29,170 nt of DNA, from assembly GCA_964447145.1 (NCBI GenBank), contig CAYURW010000023.1:1-29170 (forward strand), given 5' to 3'. The number at the start of each line of letters is the position of its first letter. The first letter of the stretch is position 1. Shown here in pieces: positions 24,652 to 29,170 of the stretch. This DNA is from BRH-c25 sp964447145. Lineage in GTDB: Bacteria; Bacillota; Clostridia; Lutisporales; Lutisporaceae. The notes beneath the pieces are model-generated. The model was given only the letters and a program-made list of their open reading frames with translations. It was not told where the DNA came from and made no database searches. The translations under genes were made by a program, and so were the position numbers.

Positions 24652-25639
24652 AATAATCATCTCCTTTCTTTTCTACTTTTGTTATTTTTATTGATACTTT
24701 ATTCTTTTTCAATCCGGGTTTGCCGCAAAACTTTCTTAAATTGCCGACATAGACTGTCAAATCGTCGTTGATACTTGTTCTTAGAGGTATTACATCACCT
24801 ATATTAATTTCTAAAAAGTCTCTGATTTTAATATCGTTGCTCCCCAGCATAACTCTTATGGGTAGCTGCGTGCTCTGGATCCTTTTTTCTATAATCTTCA
24901 GGTCACTTCCTGTAACCTCTTTATCAATCCCCGAGAACCAGAACTTGGTACTAAGCTTTGAGATAACCGGCTCAATAACCAGATGGGGTATGCATATATG
25001 GATCATCCCCTCTATATTCCCGATCTTCGTATTTAATGTAACAAGTGCAACAGTCTCGTTAGGTGACATTATCTGAGCAAATTGAGGGTTTGTTTCAATT
25101 TTTTTAAGCTTTGGCTTAAGCTCTATCACATTTTTCCATGGATCTCTAAAAAAACCGATAATCTGAGTAACTATTCTTTCCAGAAGGGTAAGCTCTATTT
25201 CGGTAAAACCTCTTAATCTCTCAAAGGCATGTCCGGTACCTCCCAGGATCCTCTCTATCATGGCAAAGGAGATTGAAGGTGTTATTTCGAGAATAATTGC
25301 CCCATTTAAAGGAAAAAAATCTATAATGCCAAGAACCGAAGGGTTTGGCATCGAATTGGAAAACTCATTATAAGTAAGCTGGTCCACCGAAATTACCTCT
25401 ATTTGCACCAATGCTCTCAAATAGCCTGAAAGATACGTCTGTAAGAGCCTAGAAAAGTTTTCGTGCATTATTTGAAGGGTCCTTGTGTGGTCCTTTGCAA
25501 ACTTATTGGGTATTTTGAAGTTGTAATCTCTTACCTTTTTTTCTTCTTTATCTTCTTTTATGTCCGAAACATCAATTTCACCGGTATTTAATGCACTGAG
25601 AAGCGCATCTATTTCATTTTGAGAAAGAACCTCCGCCAC
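24644..25639 (-). CDS. fliM: Flagellar motor switch protein FliM
   Basis: This 331-residue C-ring protein transmits CheY-P binding into motor switching or rotation bias. Its N-terminal LSQNEIDALLSAL is the CheY-binding segment. The middle domain carries ERILGGTGHAFERLRGFTEIELTLLERI, the GGxG loop that contacts FliG, and the C-terminal SpoA domain contacts FliY. The length is normal. Translation starts at GTG, with AAGGAGGTG seven bases upstream. Confidence 0.95.
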   Translation of the reverse strand: MAEVLSQNEIDALLSALNTGEIDVSDIKEDKEEKKVRDYNFKIPNKFAKDHTRTLQIMHENFSRLLQTYLSGYLRALVQIEVISVDQLTYNEFSNSMPNPSVLGIIDFFPLNGAIILEITPSISFAMIERILGGTGHAFERLRGFTEIELTLLERIVTQIIGFFRDPWKNVIELKPKLKKIETNPQFAQIMSPNETVALVTLNTKIGNIEGMIHICIPHLVIEPVISKLSTKFWFSGIDKEVTGSDLKIIEKRIQSTQLPIRVMLGSNDIKIRDFLEINIGDVIPLRTSINDDLTVYVGNLRKFCGKPGLKKNKVSIKITKVEKKGDDYYE

Positions 25640-25657
25640 ACTGCGACACCTCCTTCT

Positions 25658-26083
25658 TCACTGCACTATGAATTCATCGAAGTATACATCTTTAACCCCT
25701 TTTGAATTAATGATTTTTTGAACAAGGGCGACTATCTCGTTTTGCAGCTTTTCCTGTCCTTCTCTTCCCTCAAGTTCGGCTTCGGTTTTCCCTCGCATAA
25801 GTGCATTTATTCTGTCCCTGATTTCGGACTCCCTATAAGTGACCAGCTCGGCTACATCTTTGTGTATCTCTAATTTAATCGTCAGTTTACATATTTTTTT
25901 GCTGTCTTTTACGTTATTTACAAAGGAATCCCCTACCGACACCATCATGAGAGTTTTGTCGATTTTTATTGTTGCTTCTTTTTCTTCTTTCGGTTTATTT
26001 AGGACCATATATATTATTATACCTGAAATTATCACTAAAAGTAGAAAGATTGCAATTGCTATAAGTATAATATTTCTTTTCAT
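25658..26083 (-). CDS. fliL: Flagellar basal body-associated protein FliL
   Basis: This 141-residue single-pass membrane protein surrounds or stabilises the stator. It has a membrane helix (about 5-27), a linker, and the FliL domain VSVGDSFVNNVKDSKKICKLTIKLEIHK...REPSEIRDRINALMRGKT-like segment, with ESEIRDRINALMRGKTEAELEGREGQEKLQNEIVALVQKII visible. I place the start at ATG 26083; the TTG one codon upstream is only two bases from the GGGGGGAG site. It follows motB by 33 bases. Confidence 0.92.
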   Translation of the reverse strand: MKRNIILIAIAIFLLLVIISGIIIYMVLNKPKEEKEATIKIDKTLMMVSVGDSFVNNVKDSKKICKLTIKLEIHKDVAELVTYRESEIRDRINALMRGKTEAELEGREGQEKLQNEIVALVQKIINSKGVKDVYFDEFIVQ

Positions 26084-26116
26084 CAAGTCTCCCCCCTATG
26101 AATTATCTGAAAATGG

Positions 26117-26839
26117 TCACGGAGTAACATCTGTTTTCTCCTCCCTGAGTATGACCATGTCGACTCTTCTGTTTTTTTGACGCCCTTCTTTTGTATTATT
26201 ATCATCAACAGGATGCTGGTCTGAATAGCCTGAAGCAGACATTCTCAATGCTTCTATTCCGTTTTCTTCAATCAGGTATTTAACCACATTCACGGCTCTG
26301 GTAGTCGAAAGCTCCCAGTTTGACGGAAATCTGAATGTATTTATGGGCACATTGTCCGTATGGCCTTCAACCCTTACATTTTTGTCATTTTTCCTGATTA
26401 TCTCGGCAACTTTGTTAATTATTTCCTGGGCCTTGGGCTTAAGATCGGCTTTACCTGAATCAAATAGCACGTCATCAAGAAATCGCACCAGCAGACCCCT
26501 TTCATCCAGCCTGAGAGTAATGCTGGCCTCAAGGTTGTTATCCTTGATGTATTCGCTCATCTGCTCATAAAGAATTTTGAACTCCTCAGCCTCTTCAGTT
26601 GGTGTATCGCTGGGAAAGCTTGTAATCAACGGTTCCAGATTTACTGTCAAACCCGAATCCAGAACCCCCAAAGAACCGCTCATGGAATGTGCAATAGCCT
26701 GAAACTTCTGCACATCAAGGGTGGCAAATGAAAACAGCAATACAAAAAAACAAAGCAGCAATGTTACCATATCCGAATATGTAGCCATCCAGGCAGGAGC
26801 CCCAGCCGGCGGCTCATCTTCCGCTCTTTTTCTGCCCAT
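26117..26839 (-). CDS. motB: Flagellar stator protein MotB (OmpA-like)
   Basis: This 240-residue protein anchors the stator to peptidoglycan and carries the proton/ion-binding residue. The single membrane helix (about 17-38) contains Asp23 in WMATYSDMVTLLLCFFVLLFSF, the conserved ion-binding aspartate. The C-terminal OmpA-like peptidoglycan-binding domain shows VRVEGHTDNVPI, NWELSTTRAVNVVKYL, and GRQKNRRVDMVI. The gene starts two bases after the motA stop. Ion type cannot be decided with confidence from the sequence. Confidence 0.95.
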   Translation of the reverse strand: MGRKRAEDEPPAGAPAWMATYSDMVTLLLCFFVLLFSFATLDVQKFQAIAHSMSGSLGVLDSGLTVNLEPLITSFPSDTPTEEAEEFKILYEQMSEYIKDNNLEASITLRLDERGLLVRFLDDVLFDSGKADLKPKAQEIINKVAEIIRKNDKNVRVEGHTDNVPINTFRFPSNWELSTTRAVNVVKYLIEENGIEALRMSASGYSDQHPVDDNNTKEGRQKNRRVDMVILREEKTDVTP

Positions 26840-26841
26840 AT

Positions 26842-27633
26842 CTATTCTTCTCCCTCTTTTGGTTCTTTTGATTCTGCCATCGAATTCCTGAGCCTCGGGG
26901 ACATGAATGCTTTGAGCTTTTCCTCTATGATCCTCGGGTTCTCACCGGCTTGTATGGAAAGCATCCCTTCCAGCATTACTTCCTTTAATAGAGACTCCTG
27001 AGAACTCCTGAGCTTTAGTTTGTTTATCACGGGGTTGCAAAACATATTTTGGATAATGGATCCATAAAACGTAGTTATTATGGCAACAGCCATATTGGGT
27101 CCAACCGTTGAAGGGTCCGATAGGTTTGCCAGCATGTTTATTAGCCCTATAAGCGTACCCAGCATACCAAAACCAGGTCCGATAGAAGCCAGGTATTCAT
27201 AAACCCCTTGATTGCTTTTATGCCTGTCCTCGACAAAAGCAAGCTCAGTTTCCAGTATGTTTCTTACCAGTTCGGGGTCGGTACCGTCCACAATAAGAAG
27301 TATGCCCTTCTGCAAAAAGTCATCCTTAAGCTCTTGGGCGGCTTCCTCCAATGCAAGCAAGCCTTCCTTCCTCGCAATGTTTGCAAGATCTATTATTGAT
27401 TTTATTATACTTTCGGCATTCATCTCAGAATAGTAAAAAACATATTTGACAGCAGCAAGGCCTTCTTTCAGCTTGGCAGCGGGAAATGCCATAACGGTCA
27501 TTGCGATTGCTCCCCCGAATGTGCATACAATTGACGGTATGTCAACATAGCCTGCCAGACTTCCGCTTAATGATATCGTCACAATTACAACAGCAATTCC
27601 GGCAACCAACCCGATAACAGACGATAAATCCAA
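26842..27633 (-). CDS. motA: Flagellar stator protein MotA
   Basis: This 263-residue four-helix membrane protein forms the stator channel with MotB. Helices 1 and 2 (about 5-50) are followed by a large cytoplasmic loop with the conserved RKEGLLALEEAAQELKDDFLQKGILLIVDGTDPELVRNILETE. Helices 3 and 4 are seen as IGPGFGMLGTLIGLINMLANL and MAVAIITTFYGSIIQNMFCNPV. The start is TTG (MDLSSVIGL), with GAGGTG about six bases upstream; no ATG is available in a better place. The length is typical. Confidence 0.94.
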   Translation of the reverse strand: MDLSSVIGLVAGIAVVIVTISLSGSLAGYVDIPSIVCTFGGAIAMTVMAFPAAKLKEGLAAVKYVFYYSEMNAESIIKSIIDLANIARKEGLLALEEAAQELKDDFLQKGILLIVDGTDPELVRNILETELAFVEDRHKSNQGVYEYLASIGPGFGMLGTLIGLINMLANLSDPSTVGPNMAVAIITTFYGSIIQNMFCNPVINKLKLRSSQESLLKEVMLEGMLSIQAGENPRIIEEKLKAFMSPRLRNSMAESKEPKEGEE

Positions 27634-27648
27634 TTATAGCACCTCACT

Positions 27649-27861
27649 TTAGAAGTTATCCTTATTAATTAGCGATGAAAGGTCAAAAATCCTCTTTTTA
27701 TATTCGATAATTTTTTCTATTATTTCCTCAGAACTTTCAGAAACTAACAATTTTTTACCATCCCTTAATGTAATGACTGTATCGGGGGTATTCTCAATGG
27801 TCTCTATGTGTTCACAATTGAGATAATAAGGGGCTCCGTTAAGTCTTGTAACCTTTATCAT
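27649..27861 (-). CDS. flbD: Flagellar protein FlbD
   Basis: This 70-residue protein matches the FlbD family found beside motAB and flgE in Firmicutes and spirochetes: MIKVTRLNGAPYYLNCEHIETIENTPDTVITLRDGKKLLVSESSEEIIEKI. Its role is not well defined. The frame stays open for 41 residues upstream, but that extension lies in a hairpin and has no family resemblance. AAAGGAAGTG precedes the ATG at 27861. It lies 16 bases before motA. Confidence 0.9.
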   Translation of the reverse strand: MIKVTRLNGAPYYLNCEHIETIENTPDTVITLRDGKKLLVSESSEEIIEKIIEYKKRIFDLSSLINKDNF

Positions 27862-27889
27862 ATTAACACTTCCTTTCCCGAAAATAGTA

Positions 27890-27931
27890 TTTGCGGCGGG
27901 GCAACGCCAAGGGGCATTATCCCGCCGCAAA
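27890..27931 (-). promoter_or_regulatory. Strong intercistronic RNA hairpin between flgE and flbD
   Basis: An 11-bp perfect stem TTTGCGGCGGG/CCCGCCGCAAA (27890-27900 and 27921-27931) encloses a 20-base interior that can itself pair as AATGCC/GGCGTT around CCTT (27902-27918 region). No T-run follows, so this is not a standard terminator. It ends 28 bases upstream of the flbD start, and could act as an RNA processing or stability element or attenuator separating the abundant hook protein from the downstream genes. A second weak hairpin with a TTCG loop lies just upstream near 27961-27977. Confidence 0.7.
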
Positions 27932-27989
27932 CAAAACAAGACAGTAAAATCCGGTTTTGGCAGGGCCCGAAGCCCAGGGATCATATCAG

Positions 27990-29170
27990 CTACCTTTTAA
28001 GATTTACCAGCTCTTGAAGCATTTCATCCGAAGTAGTAATTATTCTTGAATTGGCCTGAAAGCCCCTCTGGGTACTTATCATTTCCGCAAATTCATTTGA
28101 TATGTCGACATTTGACATTTCTAAAGTCCCGGAGTTGATTGAACCAAGCCCGCTGTAGCCAGGTAATCCTATTATCGGCTCCCCTGAGTTCGGTGTCACC
28201 TGGAACATGTTCTCTGCGGTTTTTTCAAGACCGGCAGGATTCTTAAATACTGCAAGTGCAATCTGCCCAATCACTCTATTCATACCATTTGTAAATATTC
28301 CGTTTATTTCACCTGTCGGCCCTATGCTAAAGGTATCAAGGGACCCCTGGGGATAACCATCGGAGCTTGTAACTGCCGCATTGGATTCGTTGGCAAATTG
28401 GGTTATTTTATTTAAGTCTACCTTAATGTTCATGTCCTCTATCACACCACCCCCAACTACTGACAGATTGACAGTATTGGCAAACCCGGCAGTGGTTGTA
28501 TCTAAAGTACCATCTGCATTGAACTTAATTGGTAATACTATATTTGCCAAGGTTGCCCCTGCCCCTTCTATCGTGCCGGCATTGGTAAAGTATTTCTTGT
28601 TATCCTGATCCTGTATGAGCACACCCCATTGATTATCCAGGCCGTCAGTCCCTCCGGCGGCAGTCAAACCCCTTATAAAAGTGAACTGATAGGTGTGCTT
28701 CCCTCCAAGGCTGTCATACACGGTCGTTGTTGTTTCCCAGTATTTAGTCCCGTTTGCCAGATGCAATCCATTGGCATCATAGGATGGGTATGCCGGTATT
28801 GGAGGAGTCGCAGAACCGTCTGCCGGTGTGGCAACAGGAATCCTTTTTGTAGCCAAATCCAGATTTCCTTCAAAAAGTAACTGTGACGTGGCTTTTGCCG
28901 GAACCATTTCGGATTTTGATATTACTATGCCCTCCATTTGGCTCTTAAGTACACTGGTATTGCTGTCCACCATATATCCCAATACCTTATATCCATTAGC
29001 TGCAACCAGATTGCCATCGTCGTCCAGGGAAAAATTTCCTGCCCTTGTATAGGACCTGCTGAGTCCGTCTTCTGAGTTTGAAAGTATGAAGAATCCGTCT
29101 CCGTTAATTGCCAGGTCCGTCAGGTTATCTGTCCTCTGTACCGCACCCCTTACATGAAAGGTGTCAATGG
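27990..29170 (-). CDS. flgE: Flagellar hook protein FlgE, 5' end outside the window
   Basis: The frame is open from the right edge (29168, first complete codon) to the stop at 27990, so about 392 C-terminal residues are visible and the start is missing. The entering sequence has the FlgE signature DLAINGDGFFIL followed by YTRAGNFSLDDDGNLVAANGYKVLGYMVD, the axial rod-hook family core. The D1/D2 region is visible (YDSLGGKHTYQFTFI), and the C-terminus carries SNVDISNEFAEMISTQRGFQANSRIITTSDEMLQELVNLKR, the heptad helix of hook proteins. The TTG at 28980-28982 is an internal codon, not the start. The protein is secreted through the type III apparatus encoded downstream and polymerises into the hook. 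Confidence 0.95.
   Translation of the reverse strand, partial: IDTFHVRGAVQRTDNLTDLAINGDGFFILSNSEDGLSRSYTRAGNFSLDDDGNLVAANGYKVLGYMVDSNTSVLKSQMEGIVISKSEMVPAKATSQLLFEGNLDLATKRIPVATPADGSATPPIPAYPSYDANGLHLANGTKYWETTTTVYDSLGGKHTYQFTFIRGLTAAGGTDGLDNQWGVLIQDQDNKKYFTNAGTIEGAGATLANIVLPIKFNADGTLDTTTAGFANTVNLSVVGGGVIEDMNIKVDLNKITQFANESNAAVTSSDGYPQGSLDTFSIGPTGEINGIFTNGMNRVIGQIALAVFKNPAGLEKTAENMFQVTPNSGEPIIGLPGYSGLGSINSGTLEMSNVDISNEFAEMISTQRGFQANSRIITTSDEMLQELVNLKR

Noticed and set aside
27862..27984. N-terminal extension of FlbD by 41 residues (MIPGLRALPKPDF...)
   Set aside because: It translates the strong hairpin and the flgE/flbD gap, has no family similarity, and a better ribosome site precedes the ATG at 27861.
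28980..28982. TTG as start of flgE
   Set aside because: The frame stays open to the window edge and encodes conserved hook-protein sequence (DLAINGDGFFIL) upstream, so this codon is internal.

Overview
The window looks like chromosome from a low-to-moderate GC Gram-positive anaerobe of the Clostridia (Bacillota). The evidence is the gene order and protein types: a Bacillus/Clostridium-style fla/che operon with FliY, CheC and CheD, an FlbD gene beside motAB, a DUF342/FapA protein after the sigma-28 gene, strong purine-rich Shine-Dalgarno sites, and several GTG/TTG starts. I cannot name the genus. Every gene I support is on the minus strand, so the biological 5'->3' order runs from high to low coordinates.

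From 29170 down to about 5953 lies one nearly gapless motility operon of some 23 kb. It starts inside flgE, whose 5' end is outside the window. The order is flgE, flbD, motA, motB, fliL, fliM, fliY, cheY, fliO, fliP, fliQ, fliR, flhB, flhA, flhF, flhG, a PilZ gene, cheB, cheA, cheW, cheC, cheD, a small membrane protein, sigma-28 (fliA/sigD), a FapA/DUF342 protein, and three small proteins of unknown role. Most junctions are short gaps or overlaps, which suggests translational coupling. A Rho-independent terminator lies directly after the last gene (about 5953-5976). Together these genes encode the hook protein, the stator, the C-ring/switch, the type III export gate, the FlhF/FlhG placement pair, a chemotaxis phosphorelay with adaptation enzymes (no cheR here), a c-di-GMP receptor candidate and the late-flagellar sigma factor.

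From 5787 down to 141 is a second operon: an LD-carboxypeptidase-like S66 peptidase followed by a peptide ABC transporter (substrate-binding protein, two permeases, one ATPase). The partner ATPase gene is cut off after about 50 codons, before its Walker A motif. Beyond the break (1-140) is non-coding DNA with three consecutive hairpins, resembling a dispersed palindromic repeat. The order suggests uptake and trimming of short, possibly murein-derived, peptides.

Points that most deserve a second look: flhF is split by a frameshift exactly between its N-terminal B domain and its NG GTPase, at a (GT)3 run; dppF is a remnant next to a hairpin cluster; the substrate-binding protein appears to carry a C-terminal membrane anchor; a stand-alone MltG-like domain and other small unknown proteins form the tail of the flagellar operon; and a very strong hairpin separates flgE from flbD. 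I see no CRISPR array, tRNA, rRNA, transposase or prophage. The only stretches without a gene are 1-140, 5788-5978 and 27862-27989, all under 300 bases.
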